A stretch of DNA of 64,000 nt. It comes from Haloplanus sp. Lineage in GTDB: Archaea; Halobacteriota; Halobacteria; Halobacteriales; Haloferacaceae. The position numbers and the translations under genes were made by a program. Shown here piece after piece: positions 24,990 through 35,338 of this stretch. How positions within the stretch are numbered: the first letter of the stretch is position 1; each line of letters begins with the position of its first letter. Below the pieces are notes generated by a model. The model saw only the letters and a program-made list of their open reading frames with translations, had not been told where the DNA came from and ran no database searches. The stretch covers positions 38,018-102,017 of the forward strand of contig NZ_JAQCNJ010000006.1 of assembly GCF_028275055.1 (NCBI RefSeq), written 5' to 3'.

Positions 24990-25445
24990 TCCGCGCTGTG
25001 TTTTCGCGGGCCCTCCGAACACCCGTTTGACCCGACCCGGACACCGCCACCGAGGGGCCTCGCCGCGCGTTTCGACCACCCGTGGCAGGCGTTCGTGCGT
25101 ACACCCCGACCATGCCCGATGGCAGGCCCGACGTGGCTCGCGTCCGTCCGTCGTTTCCGTGCTGTCGGTCGATAACCCGCCGTAATCGCGCCCCAGTCGC
25201 GACCGGAAACAGGCGTCCTACGACACCACACATCCGATGGCATCGACCGAACGCGTCGCGTTCGCTCCACTCACGTCTCCCAACCCCAGCCAACCGATCC
25301 GGAACGACCGGATCTGCCACGGAGAGGAGAACGGGACGACGAGCGGTGTCCCGAACGCCGCCGCGTCGCTTGCCGTGGCCTGTGAGCGAAACGGGGACCG
25401 TACAGAACGGTCGTGTGCGGAGTCGGACAGCCACCCCGCTTGGCC
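24990..25445. other. 456-nt stretch without a recognised gene
   Basis: Open frames on both strands here give arginine- and serine-rich translations without hydrophobic cores or motifs. No tRNA, palindrome or AT-rich promoter stands out. It may contain the 3' untranslated regions of the two neighbouring genes, which face each other. Confidence 0.4.
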
Positions 25446-25742
25446 TTACCGGAGCGTGACGGAGGTGAGAAACCCGAGGGCGACGAACTGGAGCGCCCGC
25501 ATCGCGACCACCGTCGTCTGTGCGGCCGGGTCGGCGGCGTACAACATCCCCGAACTGATGAAAAAGCCGATGGCGACGACGTTCTCGACGGCGAGAACAC
25601 CCGCAAACGCGACGAAACCCAGCGTGAGCGGGGTGCCGAACCGGCGGTAGTTTCGCCCCCACACGACGAGCAGGGTGGCAAGCAGGCCGATGTTCAGCGC
25701 GGACAGGACGGCTGCAACCGACAGCAGTGGTGTCATGTTCAT
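25446..25742 (-). CDS. Three-helix membrane protein (DUF7521-like)
   Basis: This 98-residue protein has helices at about 8-28, 40-61 and 78-96 and a short RNYRRFG loop. It resembles the haloarchaeal DUF7521 membrane family, which usually sits beside a winged-helix regulator, as here. The start is placed at 25742, one base after the regulator stop; a second ATG two codons later is also possible. The regulator and this protein are probably co-transcribed. Confidence 0.65.
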   Translation of the reverse strand: MNMTPLLSVAAVLSALNIGLLATLLVVWGRNYRRFGTPLTLGFVAFAGVLAVENVVAIGFFISSGMLYAADPAAQTTVVAMRALQFVALGFLTSVTLR

Positions 25743-25743
25743 T

Positions 25744-26016
25744 TCAGATATGCTCCGTTATCTCCTCGAACCGGTCGCGGTGGCGGTCGAACCGGTCGGT
25801 GAGAAAGTAGAGGCGGCCGTACTCCTGATCGCCGCTCTCGACGACGTCGTGATCTTCGAGCATGTCGAGATGGTGGCGAACGGAGTTGTAGTCGATGTCG
25901 AGCGCCTCACAGAGTTTGTTCGCGTTACGCGGTCGCTCGTCAAGGAGACGGATGATCCGCGCGCGGTTCTCGCCGCCACGCGTCCCGGCGAGCAGGTACC
26001 AGAGTGCCTTCTCCAT
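25744..26016 (-). CDS. Winged-helix transcription regulator
   Basis: The ATG at 26016 gives 90 residues: MEKALWYLLAGTRGGENRAR, then RPRNANKLCEALDIDYNSVRHHLDMLEDHDVVE. The second stretch is an ArsR/MarR-like helix-turn-helix and wing. GGENRARIIRLL is typical of haloarchaeal regulators of this type. There is no effector-binding domain. It lies 53 nt after the sulfite-oxidase-like gene and 1 nt before the DUF7521 gene, so it may regulate its own small operon. Confidence 0.75.
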   Translation of the reverse strand: MEKALWYLLAGTRGGENRARIIRLLDERPRNANKLCEALDIDYNSVRHHLDMLEDHDVVESGDQEYGRLYFLTDRFDRHRDRFEEITEHI

Positions 26017-26069
26017 TTGGGCGCTGTGTAAGTGGTGGTGAGCGGTGGGCGCAAAACAGTTCGCCTCGG

Positions 26070-27602
26070 TCACAGCGACCGTGGATCGACCGTCTTCGAG
26101 ACCCACCCACTCGGTCCACTGGGGAACGCCTCCGCCTCCTCCTGTGGTTGGACGGTCCCCGTTCCGTCGACGGCGCGAACGACCACCTCGTGGCGGTTCC
26201 CGGCCTCATACCGGTGGACCCACTGTCGCCACACGTCGTCGCCCGGCAACGGCTCCGAAAGCTCTGCCTCGACCCACGTCGCTCCGGCGTCGGTCGATAC
26301 CTCGACACGGTCGATCCCACGCGTCCCGGCGTAGGCCGTGCCGCCAACCTCGATCCGGCCGTCGTCGAGACGGTTCTCCGCCCAGAGTTTGGCCACCGTT
26401 TCGACCGGGCCTGTGCCGTGCCAGCCGCGCTCCTCCCAGTAGCCCGTCGCGGGTTCGTCGAGGATTTCGATTTCAGTGAGCCATTTCACGTTGATTTCGC
26501 CCCAGTGGCCCGGGATCAGCGCCCGTGCCGGCGCGCCGTGACCCCGGGGGAGCGGCCGGCCGTTCATTCCGACCGCGAGAAATCCCTCTTCGAGTGCGTC
26601 GACCGGGAACTCCTCGTAGAAGCCGTCGGCCGCCCGAAGCATGACGTACTCACCCTGTAGCCCCGCCTCCTCGAGAAACGTCGCGAGCGGGACGCCCGTC
26701 CACAGCGCGTTATCGAGTTTCCTTCCGTTGAGCGACTCACCCACACACCGAAGCGTCGCAAAGCGGTGTTCCTGCTCCATCGCCTCGATATCCGAGACGG
26801 TGATCGTCGTCTCCTCGTCGACCGCGCCGTGAATCCGCATCGACCAGTCCTCACGGGCCGGATCGGGATCGACGTTGGCGACGTCGACGCGGTAGAAGGA
26901 GTCGCTGACCAGCGGTTCCAGCCCGTCGACCGACAACGACTTTGACTCGGCCTCGTCGAGCAAGGTCGCCACGTCCTCGGGGACCGGCTCCGTACTCGCG
27001 GCGTCCGTTCCGACCCCGCTGTCGTCCACCGCTCGCCGCCCACCGACGCCGACGACACCGACCGCGAGGGCGGCGGCGCCCGCGAGCACCGTCCGCCGCG
27101 AGTCGTCGACATCGACCGCCGCCGCGGTCGGTTCCCGGAGGTCGGCGGCGACAGACACCAACGCCCCACCGACCGCGGCCCCGAGTGCCGAGGGAACCGA
27201 CCCTGACAGGCCGACCGAAACGGCGGCAATGGCGACGCCCACGGCCGCCGGCGAGACGGTCCGTCGGCCGCGCCGGGCCGCGACGAGTCGCGCACCGCCG
27301 GCGACCGCCCCGAGTGCAACCACGGTGGCCGCGAGCCCCGAGAGGTAGGCGAGGTCGCTCCCTATGTCCCCGAGAACGGTGATGGCGAACGTGACGATGG
27401 CGGCCGGTGTCAGCGTCACCATCGTGTTCGCTATCGTCGCCGCGACAAACGCCGTGGACCCGCCGACAACGGCGTAGGACCCGGCGACTGCGGCCGTCCC
27501 GGCCGCGAACGCGACGGTGCCGCCGAGAACGACCCGCCGCCACGGTAGGGGGGTCACGCCCCACCCCGACAGTCCGCCGCGTCCGCGTTCGTTCGACGCC
27601 AC
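26070..27602 (-). CDS. Membrane-anchored sulfite-oxidase-like molybdopterin enzyme
   Basis: From the GTG at 27602 the protein has 510 residues; the frame is open to a TTG at 27665, so the start is uncertain. Several hydrophobic helices (to about residue 200) precede a molybdopterin domain (about 225-420). Its RCVGESLNG supplies the Cys ligand to molybdenum in the sulfite oxidase fold, followed by a C-terminal immunoglobulin-like dimer domain (VEVSTDAGATW). Arg-Arg (DSRRTVLAGAAAL) inside the hydrophobic region may mark a Tat-type signal. The family oxidises sulfite or reduces S/N-oxides, using haem or quinone partners. No haem partner gene is adjacent. Confidence 0.8.
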   Translation of the reverse strand: MASNERGRGGLSGWGVTPLPWRRVVLGGTVAFAAGTAAVAGSYAVVGGSTAFVAATIANTMVTLTPAAIVTFAITVLGDIGSDLAYLSGLAATVVALGAVAGGARLVAARRGRRTVSPAAVGVAIAAVSVGLSGSVPSALGAAVGGALVSVAADLREPTAAAVDVDDSRRTVLAGAAALAVGVVGVGGRRAVDDSGVGTDAASTEPVPEDVATLLDEAESKSLSVDGLEPLVSDSFYRVDVANVDPDPAREDWSMRIHGAVDEETTITVSDIEAMEQEHRFATLRCVGESLNGRKLDNALWTGVPLATFLEEAGLQGEYVMLRAADGFYEEFPVDALEEGFLAVGMNGRPLPRGHGAPARALIPGHWGEINVKWLTEIEILDEPATGYWEERGWHGTGPVETVAKLWAENRLDDGRIEVGGTAYAGTRGIDRVEVSTDAGATWVEAELSEPLPGDDVWRQWVHRYEAGNRHEVVVRAVDGTGTVQPQEEAEAFPSGPSGWVSKTVDPRSL

Positions 27603-27743
27603 CCGCGTCGGTTCGATCGGATCATACCTCCACCGAAGGGCGGTGACGTGTAAGGCGTTTCTCAACTTCCGTCCGAACTCCGTCTAGAATTCGATCGGAG
27701 TGCGTCGAAAGACAGTAGGCGACGGCCTCGGTATCGCCGTTAC

Positions 27744-28940
27744 GTGTCGTCCAGTCAATCCCGGAGTCGTGTCGCCCTCGCGGTGGTGGTGTACGCGGTG
27801 TTGTTGGCACAGGTTCTGTTGTACCCCGGCGTCGATACGCTGGTCGCGGCGCTCGGCGCCGAGACGGCCGGTCTCGACGCGAGCATGTGGTTTCTGACCG
27901 CCGAGTTCGCCGCCTTTGTCGCCTTCGCCGTTCCATGGGGGGCCGCAAGCGACGCCGCCGGCCGGCGGGTCCCCTTTGTCGCCGCCAGTGCTGTTCTCGG
28001 GGGACTCGGCTACGCGTTGCTCGTGGTGTTGCCCGCCGCCGTCGCCGTCTCCTTTGAGGCGGTTCTGGTGCTCCGTGCCCTGCAGGGGGCCGCCACGGTC
28101 GGGGCGTTCTCGTTGTCGATGACGATGCTGATGGATCTGGAGGGCTCACACGGTCGCAACATGGGCGCCGGTGGTATCGCAATCGGGCTTGGGACGGCCA
28201 CGGGCGCACCGATCGGTGGCGTTCTCTACGAGATCGGCCCGCTTGTCCCGCTCTACGCCGCCAGCGCCGTTCTCTGTGTTCTCGCCGTCGCCGTCCCCCT
28301 GTTCATCGACGACGCACCCTTGGACGGACGCTCGGCCGACCGGTCGCCGCTCGACGGCCTCCGCCGGACGCCACGGCTCGCTCTCCCCTACGCCTTCGGC
28401 TTTGTCGACCGCCTGACCGCCGGATTCTTCTCGCTGGTCGGCACGCTCTACTTCCGGACCGTCTTCGGGCTGAGTCCCGGCGCGACCGGGCTGACGCTCG
28501 CGTTGTTTTTCGTCCCGTTCGCCCTCCTGCAGTACCCCTTCGGCGTTGTTTCCGACCGGATCGGCAGACGGCTCCCGATCGTCGCGGGGTCGGCGTTGTA
28601 CGGCGGGGCGGTGATCCTCGTCGGTGCGGCGGCGACGGTCCGGGCTGCACAGGCGGCGATGGTCGTTGTCGGCGTTCTCGGCGCGTTGATGGTCCCCGCG
28701 ACGATGGCACTGGTGACCGACCTCGCCGCGCCGGACGAACGGGGCGTCGCCATGGCCGGATTCAACATCGCCGGAAGCGTCGGCTTTCTCGTCGGCATCC
28801 TCCTCGGCGGTGTCGCCGCAGACGCCTACGGCTACCCGGCGGCCTTTCTCCTCGTCGGCGGCCTCGAACTCACCATCGCGGCGGTGACGATTCCCGTCTT
28901 TCTCCGGGCCGGCGGCCAGGTGACCGAGACCGAGGGCTGA
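27744..28940 (+). CDS. Major facilitator superfamily transporter
   Basis: The GTG at 27744 gives 398 residues with about twelve membrane helices. The loop WGAASDAAGRRVPF between helices 2 and 3 is MFS motif A (GxxxDrxGRR), and its counterpart in the second half is GVVSDRIGRRLP. These drug/sugar-type efflux or uptake carriers use a proton or sodium gradient, but the substrate cannot be predicted. The stop lies 3 nt from the stop of the convergent FAD oxidoreductase. Confidence 0.88.
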   Translation: MSSSQSRSRVALAVVVYAVLLAQVLLYPGVDTLVAALGAETAGLDASMWFLTAEFAAFVAFAVPWGAASDAAGRRVPFVAASAVLGGLGYALLVVLPAAVAVSFEAVLVLRALQGAATVGAFSLSMTMLMDLEGSHGRNMGAGGIAIGLGTATGAPIGGVLYEIGPLVPLYAASAVLCVLAVAVPLFIDDAPLDGRSADRSPLDGLRRTPRLALPYAFGFVDRLTAGFFSLVGTLYFRTVFGLSPGATGLTLALFFVPFALLQYPFGVVSDRIGRRLPIVAGSALYGGAVILVGAAATVRAAQAAMVVVGVLGALMVPATMALVTDLAAPDERGVAMAGFNIAGSVGFLVGILLGGVAADAYGYPAAFLLVGGLELTIAAVTIPVFLRAGGQVTETEG

Positions 28941-28943
28941 CGC

Positions 28944-29975
28944 TCACAACGCGGACGCCAGTCGCTCACCGGTGTCCAAGCCGTTTCGGACGGCGGCGTG
29001 GAGGCGCGCCTCGCCGGTGACCCAGTCGCCGACGGCGTACAGTCCGTCGTTCTCTGCCCCGTCGAGAACCCCCGTCCGGAGCCCCGACTCCGGCAGCGCG
29101 TAGCGCCACCCTTGGTGGTCGGTCCACGCCGGACCGGCCAGACGGTCGTCACCGACGATACCGGCGGCGTGTTCCGCGAGAACGGCGACGTTGTCGGCCG
29201 GCGGTTCGTCGTAGCGGTCGGCGGACCACTCGCCGCCGGCCTGCACCACAAGCACCGACTCGCCGTCCGGGACGTGGCCCGGCTTGCACTCCTCGCGGCT
29301 GATCCAGCCGACCGCGTGTTCCTTGTCCGTGTTCACCAGCCCGTAGTACGGCCGGTCGAGTTCGAACTCGTAGCCGAGAACGGCCGTCCACACCGCCCGG
29401 TAGTCGATGTCCCGGGCGGCGGCGACGAGTTCCGTTCTCGCCTCGGCGTCCCAGTCCGCCTCCGCCAACAGGTCCGCTGTCTGTGGGGCCGGCGGGTTGC
29501 AGACGACGGCGTCGAACGGCCCCCAGCGCTCCCCATCGGCGTCGGTGAGTGTCCACGACCCATCCGCCCGCGCGAGGCGCTCGACGCGTGTTCGTCGGTG
29601 AATGGTCGCGTCGGTCGCCCCGAACAGGCTCTTTGCGAGGCGGGTCAGTCCGCTCCGGTAGGTCAACTTTCGCTCGTCGGCCTCTCGCCCCTCACTCACC
29701 GTCCCCGTCCGGTCGAAAACGTCGATGTCGCCCGCCACCTCGACGAGGCCATCGTCGAACTCCGAGACGAGGTCGACCACACGGTCGTCGTTGTCCTTGA
29801 GGTAGTTCGCGCCGTAGTCGTATGTTACGCCGCCCCGGCGACGGGTCGCCGCCCGGCCACAGAGCCCTCCCGACTTCTCCAAAACGGTGATCGAGGCCTC
29901 GGGAACCGTCTCGTCGAGAACGTAACAGGCCGCGGCGGCAGCCGCGCCCGCACCGACCACGCCGATTTCGGTCAT
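28944..29975 (-). CDS. FAD-dependent oxidoreductase (renalase/amine-oxidase-like)
   Basis: The ATG at 29975 gives 343 residues; a longer open frame to 30245 overlaps the next gene. The N terminus GVVGAGAAAAAACYVL is an FAD-binding Rossmann motif (GxGxxA), and SGGLCGRAATRR is typical of flavin amine oxidase and renalase-like proteins. The C-terminal LYAVGDWVTGEARLHAAVRNGL is the second flavin-contact motif. Substrate and electron acceptor are unknown. It is divergent from the TenA gene, with 71 nt between the starts. Confidence 0.78.
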   Translation of the reverse strand: MTEIGVVGAGAAAAAACYVLDETVPEASITVLEKSGGLCGRAATRRRGGVTYDYGANYLKDNDDRVVDLVSEFDDGLVEVAGDIDVFDRTGTVSEGREADERKLTYRSGLTRLAKSLFGATDATIHRRTRVERLARADGSWTLTDADGERWGPFDAVVCNPPAPQTADLLAEADWDAEARTELVAAARDIDYRAVWTAVLGYEFELDRPYYGLVNTDKEHAVGWISREECKPGHVPDGESVLVVQAGGEWSADRYDEPPADNVAVLAEHAAGIVGDDRLAGPAWTDHQGWRYALPESGLRTGVLDGAENDGLYAVGDWVTGEARLHAAVRNGLDTGERLASAL

Positions 29976-30011
29976 ACACACACTTCGGCCCCAGCAGTAA
30001 AACCCCACGGC

Positions 30012-30021
30012 AAGATATAGG
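30012..30021 (+). promoter_or_regulatory. TATA box for the TenA-family gene
   Basis: AAGATATAGG is centred about 30 nt before the ATG at 30047. It favours that ATG over the GTG two codons upstream. Confidence 0.45.
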
Positions 30022-30046
30022 TCGGTCCGCGGGATCACTCGTGGGT

Positions 30047-30730
30047 ATGTCCGACTCCGACCCCTTCGAGACGGACCCCTCCGACCGCGCCGGTGTCCGG
30101 CCCACCGACTGGCTCCGCAACCGCGCCGAACCCGCGTGGCACGACGCGGTCGAGCACCGGTTCGTCCGCGAACTCGGCGACGGAACCCTTGAGGACGCGG
30201 TGTTTCGCCGGTATCTGGAGCAGGATTACGCGTTCGTCGAGACACTCGTCGGCGCGTTCGGCCACGCGCTCGGTGCGGCGCCGTCGATGGCTGCCAAGGG
30301 CCGTCTCGCGACGTTTCTGTGTACCCTCACCGACGAGGAAAACGACTATTTCGAGCGATCGTTCGACGCGCTCGGAACCGACGGCGACGCAGAACCGACC
30401 CCGACGACACGGGCGTTCGTGGATCTGCTCGGACGCGCCGCGACCGAGGGCGGCTACGGCGAGACGCTCGCGGTACTGGTGCCTGCCGAGTGGGCGTACG
30501 AGACGTGGGCGACCGGAATCGACGAGCCCTACCCCGACCGGTTCTACCTCTCGGAGTGGATCGACCTGCACGCGACCCCCGAGTTCGTCTCCGTCGTCGA
30601 CTGGCTCCGATCGGAACTCGACCGCGAACTCGCCGCCGCCTCCCCGCGTCGCACACAACGGATCGAACGCCTGTTCCGGCGGACCGTCGAACTCGAACGG
30701 GAGTTTTTCGACGCCGCATACGACGGCTAG
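30047..30730 (+). CDS. TenA/PqqC-family protein (possible thiaminase II)
   Basis: This 227-residue all-helical protein has VFRRYLEQDYAFVETLVGAFGHAL, FLCTLTDEENDYFERSF and VPAEWAYETWA, which outline the TenA/PqqC haem-oxygenase-like bundle. TenA proteins hydrolyse aminopyrimidine breakdown products of thiamine for salvage. The catalytic Cys of the classical TenA-C class is not evident, so it may belong to the TenA-E group or another branch. The stop codon overlaps the MATE stop. No thiamine gene lies nearby. Confidence 0.7.
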   Translation: MSDSDPFETDPSDRAGVRPTDWLRNRAEPAWHDAVEHRFVRELGDGTLEDAVFRRYLEQDYAFVETLVGAFGHALGAAPSMAAKGRLATFLCTLTDEENDYFERSFDALGTDGDAEPTPTTRAFVDLLGRAATEGGYGETLAVLVPAEWAYETWATGIDEPYPDRFYLSEWIDLHATPEFVSVVDWLRSELDRELAAASPRRTQRIERLFRRTVELEREFFDAAYDG

Positions 30731-32142
30731 TCGCCGGCGGCGACGTGTGCACGCCCGATCGCCTTCCAGCGGTTCGACCGGACGCGTGCGACGTTCAGTC
30801 CGGCGGGGACCGCCGTCTCGACGACGAACGCGCCGAGCAACGCCGTCGATCCGAGCGGCGTCACGAGCCCCAACGCGGCGACGGGGAGTGCACACCCGTA
30901 TCGGCCGACGAGCGACGTGACGAAGGGGTAGCGGGTGTCGCCCGCTCCCCGGAGCGTTCCGGTCGCGGAGCCGTCGACGCCGAGAAACACGACACTGACG
31001 GCCGCCGCCGCAACGAACCCGGTTGCGACGGCGACAACGGCCGGATCGGACACGAACAGCCCGGCGATCCGTCGGGACAGTGCGAACGCGGCCGTCGCCG
31101 CGACGACGTACACCGTCGCTGAGAGGCGAATGATCGCCCGGCCGTAGGCCTCGGCGTCGGCCTCGTCGCCCGCGCCGAGACGCTGGCCGACGAGCGTGCT
31201 CGCGGCGATGGAAAAGCCCCACGAGAAGCTGTCCATCAGCGTCCGGACGCGACGGGCCACCTCGTAGGCGGCGACGATGGCGGGGCCGAACGTGGCGGCG
31301 ATGGCCACCAGCGGGAAGGCAACGAGCATCTCCGCGGTGCGGCGAGCCATCAGCGGCGCGGAGACGACGAGAAGCCGCCGGGTCAGGACGGCGACCCCGC
31401 CGAATCGGAGCGTCGCCCGCGAGACCGAGACCGGACACCTCCCTCTGCCCGCGTACGTGCGCCCGGTTAGTCCCCAGCCGAAGACGAGGGCGACGCCGCC
31501 GGTGGCGAGGGTCGTTCCGAGGGCGGCCCCCGCGACGCCGAGGCCGTAGCCGAAGATCAGCACCGCCGAGAGCACGATGTTGAGCGCCGCACCGCCCGCC
31601 CGGATCGTCATCGGCGTCACCGTGTCGCCGACGCCAGCGTACGTCCGGCTGGCGATCAGGTTCGGAAACTCGAAGGCGAGACCGGGCGCGACGATGGCGA
31701 GGTATGTCGCCGCGTGGCCGAGCGGTTCGGGGTCGGAGCCGAGAAGTCCGACGAGATCCGGTGCGAACACGGCGTATACCAAGGCGATGGGCGTTGCGAT
31801 GGCGGCGGCGACGACCAGACTCACCGCCACCGTCGCGCTCGCGCGCTCGTACCGCTCCGCACCGTAGGCCTGTGAGACGAGCGTGACCGTTCCCCCCGCA
31901 AGGCCGATACCCAGAAACTTGCCGACCTGCCAGTAGGCGTTGGCGAATGCAAGCCCGGCGACGGCCGCCGTCCCAACGTCCCAGCCGACCATCGCGAGGT
32001 CGACCGTGCTCTTGGACATGATGGCGAGCCCGGTGATGACTCGGGGCCACGCGAGGTCGAACGTCTCGCCGAAGCGCCGACGGTCGATGACCCCGGCGCG
32101 GTCAAGAACGCCGGCGACGGCGGCGAGCGGTCGGCGGGCCAT
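30727..32142 (-). CDS. MATE family efflux transporter
   Basis: The product has 471 residues with about twelve helices in two MatE halves. The segments AYWQVGKFLGIGLAGGTVTLVSQAYGAERYERA and GFSIAASTLVGQRLGAGDEADAEAYG match the conserved VSQ and GQ.GAG motifs of the NorM/DinF group. It likely exports cationic or toxic compounds in exchange for sodium or protons. It converges on the TenA gene with a 4-nt overlap of ends. The 184-nt gap upstream shows no gene. Confidence 0.88.
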   Translation of the reverse strand: MARRPLAAVAGVLDRAGVIDRRRFGETFDLAWPRVITGLAIMSKSTVDLAMVGWDVGTAAVAGLAFANAYWQVGKFLGIGLAGGTVTLVSQAYGAERYERASATVAVSLVVAAAIATPIALVYAVFAPDLVGLLGSDPEPLGHAATYLAIVAPGLAFEFPNLIASRTYAGVGDTVTPMTIRAGGAALNIVLSAVLIFGYGLGVAGAALGTTLATGGVALVFGWGLTGRTYAGRGRCPVSVSRATLRFGGVAVLTRRLLVVSAPLMARRTAEMLVAFPLVAIAATFGPAIVAAYEVARRVRTLMDSFSWGFSIAASTLVGQRLGAGDEADAEAYGRAIIRLSATVYVVAATAAFALSRRIAGLFVSDPAVVAVATGFVAAAAVSVVFLGVDGSATGTLRGAGDTRYPFVTSLVGRYGCALPVAALGLVTPLGSTALLGAFVVETAVPAGLNVARVRSNRWKAIGRAHVAAGD

Positions 32143-32326
32143 CGACGGTCATAACGGCTACCGATATACGAGTGTTGTGTCTCGGCGGCGACGGTCATGG
32201 GACGGGCACCCGAACGGCGCGGCACAGCCCGCCGAAATCCATCCCGATCGGGCGGTGGCGGTCGTAAGCGATCGTGAACGTTCGACGGCCCCGAGCCACC
32301 GGCTTCGTGGTGGCGCCGTACGATAG

Positions 32327-33334
<1,008 letters not shown>

Positions 33335-33339
33335 TTATC

Positions 33340-33349
33340 TTTAATAAAA
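33340..33349 (+). promoter_or_regulatory. TATA box for the TPP-enzyme gene
   Basis: TTTAATAAAA is centred about 30 nt before the ATG at 33375. A second AT-rich run (TTAACTTTAC, 33351-33360) could serve the downstream ATG at 33390. Confidence 0.5.
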
Positions 33350-33374
33350 ATTAACTTTACAATCCCGGGGGGGT

Positions 33375-35000
33375 ATGTACCTCGTTACGATGAACGTAAC
33401 AGATGCCATTGCCGAAATCTTGGCCGAAGAAGGTGTCGAACACCTGATTGGATTCCCGAGCCACCCCCTCTTTGACGACGAGGCGGCGAAAAAGGCGGGA
33501 ATCCGCCCCATCGTCACCCGGCAGGAGCGGACCGCGGCCCACATGATCGACGGCATCGCCCGGGTCACCTCCGGCGATCAGGTGGAGGCGTTCGCCTGTC
33601 AACACGGTCCCGGCACGGAGAACTCCGTCGGTGGAGTCGCACAGTCATACGCCGAATCGGCGCCTTTTGTCGCGCTCCCGGCGGGGTACTCCCGTGCAAA
33701 GACGAACACCGACCCCAAGTTCAGTTCGCTCGTCACCTACCAGTCGGTCACCAAGACGGCCGAACAACTGACCGACGCCGACGCCGTCGGGGAGACGGTC
33801 CGGCGCGCGTTCCAAGCGGCCCGGAACGGACGACAGCGCCCCGGACTGGTCGAGATTCCGAAGGATATGTTCTCGAAGGAGGTCGGTGACCTCGACTACG
33901 AACCCACCTCGTCGACGCGGACGGCCCCCGATCCCGACGCCGTTGCGGCGGCGGCCGACGAACTCGTCGCCGCCGACGTGCCCGTCATCTACGCCGGCCA
34001 GGGCGTCCACTACGCGAAAGGCTGGGAGCCGCTGAAGGAACTCGCGGAACTGCTGGAAGCCCCTGTGGCAACGAGTCTCAACGGCAAGAGCGCCTTCCCC
34101 GAGGACCATCCGCTCGCGCTCGGTGCGGGGTCGAAAAGCGAGCCCCGACAGCTCAACCACTTCATCAACAAGGCCGACGTCCTGTTCGGCGTCGGGTGTA
34201 GTTTCACCAAGACGGCGTACGGCATCACGCCGCCCGAGGAGGACAACACCATCATCCACTCGACAAACGATCCGAGCGACGTCGATAAGGACGTGAAGTC
34301 GGATCTCGCGGTGATCGGCGACGCCAAACTCACCCTCGAGGCACTCATCGAGGAGGTCGAGGGCCGGGTCGACGACGACCGCGGCCGCTACGACGACGTC
34401 GTCTCCGAGATCGACGCCATCCGCGAGGAGTGGCTCGCCGACTGGGAGGACGACCTCACCGACGACTCGACGCCGATCAACCCCTACCGGGTCGTCAACG
34501 AACTCGACAACGTCGTCGACAAGGAGAACATCATCGCCACCGCGGACGCCGGCAACCCGCGGGACTTTATGTCCGCGTTCTTCGAGGTGACCGAGCCCCT
34601 CTCCTACATGGGCTGGGGGAAGACGACACAACTCGGCTACAGCCTCGGCCTCGCGATGGGTGCGAAGCTCGCTCACCCCGAGAAGCTCTGTATCAACGTC
34701 TGGGGCGACGGCGCTGTCGGGATGCTCGGCATGGACTTCGAGACGGCCACCCGCGAGGATATCCCGGTCCTGACCATCTACCTCAACAACCGCGAGATGG
34801 CCTCCTACGACACGCCCTTTTTCGGCAACTACGCCGAGGTGGCCGAGGCGCTCGGCGGCTACGGCGAACGGATCGAGGACCCCGGGGAGGTCGCTCCCGC
34901 GATCAGACGCGGGGTCGAAAAGGTCGAGAACGGCACGCCGACCATGCTTGAGTTTATGACTCAGAAGTACACAAAGAAGTCGCGACCCGATCTGGAGTGA
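33375..35000 (+). CDS. Thiamine-diphosphate-requiring acetolactate-synthase-like enzyme
   Basis: This 541-residue protein has the three-domain POX layout. The N-terminal pyrimidine domain holds the catalytic Glu in TRQERTAAHMIDG. The central domain follows, and the C-terminal PP domain has the TPP motif beginning GDGAVGMLGMDFETATREDI and ending in NN. It resembles acetolactate synthase, oxalyl-CoA decarboxylase and related lyases, but no regulatory ilvN subunit is adjacent, so the substrate is open. ATGs at 33375 and 33390 are both possible; TATA spacing favours the first. A D-2-hydroxyacid dehydrogenase is divergently placed, so the two enzymes may handle related 2-oxoacids. Confidence 0.82.
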   Translation: MYLVTMNVTDAIAEILAEEGVEHLIGFPSHPLFDDEAAKKAGIRPIVTRQERTAAHMIDGIARVTSGDQVEAFACQHGPGTENSVGGVAQSYAESAPFVALPAGYSRAKTNTDPKFSSLVTYQSVTKTAEQLTDADAVGETVRRAFQAARNGRQRPGLVEIPKDMFSKEVGDLDYEPTSSTRTAPDPDAVAAAADELVAADVPVIYAGQGVHYAKGWEPLKELAELLEAPVATSLNGKSAFPEDHPLALGAGSKSEPRQLNHFINKADVLFGVGCSFTKTAYGITPPEEDNTIIHSTNDPSDVDKDVKSDLAVIGDAKLTLEALIEEVEGRVDDDRGRYDDVVSEIDAIREEWLADWEDDLTDDSTPINPYRVVNELDNVVDKENIIATADAGNPRDFMSAFFEVTEPLSYMGWGKTTQLGYSLGLAMGAKLAHPEKLCINVWGDGAVGMLGMDFETATREDIPVLTIYLNNREMASYDTPFFGNYAEVAEALGGYGERIEDPGEVAPAIRRGVEKVENGTPTMLEFMTQKYTKKSRPDLE

Positions 35001-35100
35001 GCGTCGTGTCGACCGGAACATAACCGAACCCGGTTACACCCGTTCCCACGGCTTGGCGTTTGTGGTTATGTTTATTTCGAACCGTCCCGTAGCATGAGCC

Positions 35101-35337
35101 ATGTCGTCGAGCGTTGGGGGTCGTCGGCCACGGCAGGCGCGCTCCCGCGCCATCGTGAAGACGCTCTGTTACCGGCTGTTGATGATCGTGATCACCGTCG
35201 CCGTCGCGCTGGTCGTCGTCGGTGACCTCGGTGAGGCGGCGAGTATCGGCCTCGTCGCCAACCTCGCAAAGACGGCGACGTACTACGCCTACGAACGGCT
35301 GTGGGACCGGATCGCGTGGGGCATCCCGAACGCCTGA
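35101..35337 (+). CDS. DUF2061 membrane protein
   Basis: This 78-residue protein has two hydrophobic helices (about 24-42 and 45-60) and the family ending YYAYERLWDRIAWG. DUF2061 members are small predicted membrane proteins of unknown role, sometimes fused to sulfate-assimilation proteins. A GTTTATTT box lies about 29 nt upstream. Its stop falls 1 nt before the stop of the convergent aconitase gene. Confidence 0.85.
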   Translation: MSSSVGGRRPRQARSRAIVKTLCYRLLMIVITVAVALVVVGDLGEAASIGLVANLAKTATYYAYERLWDRIAWGIPNA

Positions 35338-35338
35338 C

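Noticed and set aside
28944..30245. Longer start for the FAD oxidoreductase (433 codons)
   Set aside because: The extension is arginine-rich and overlaps the TenA gene. The FAD-binding GxGxxA motif sits at the N terminus only with the ATG at 29975.
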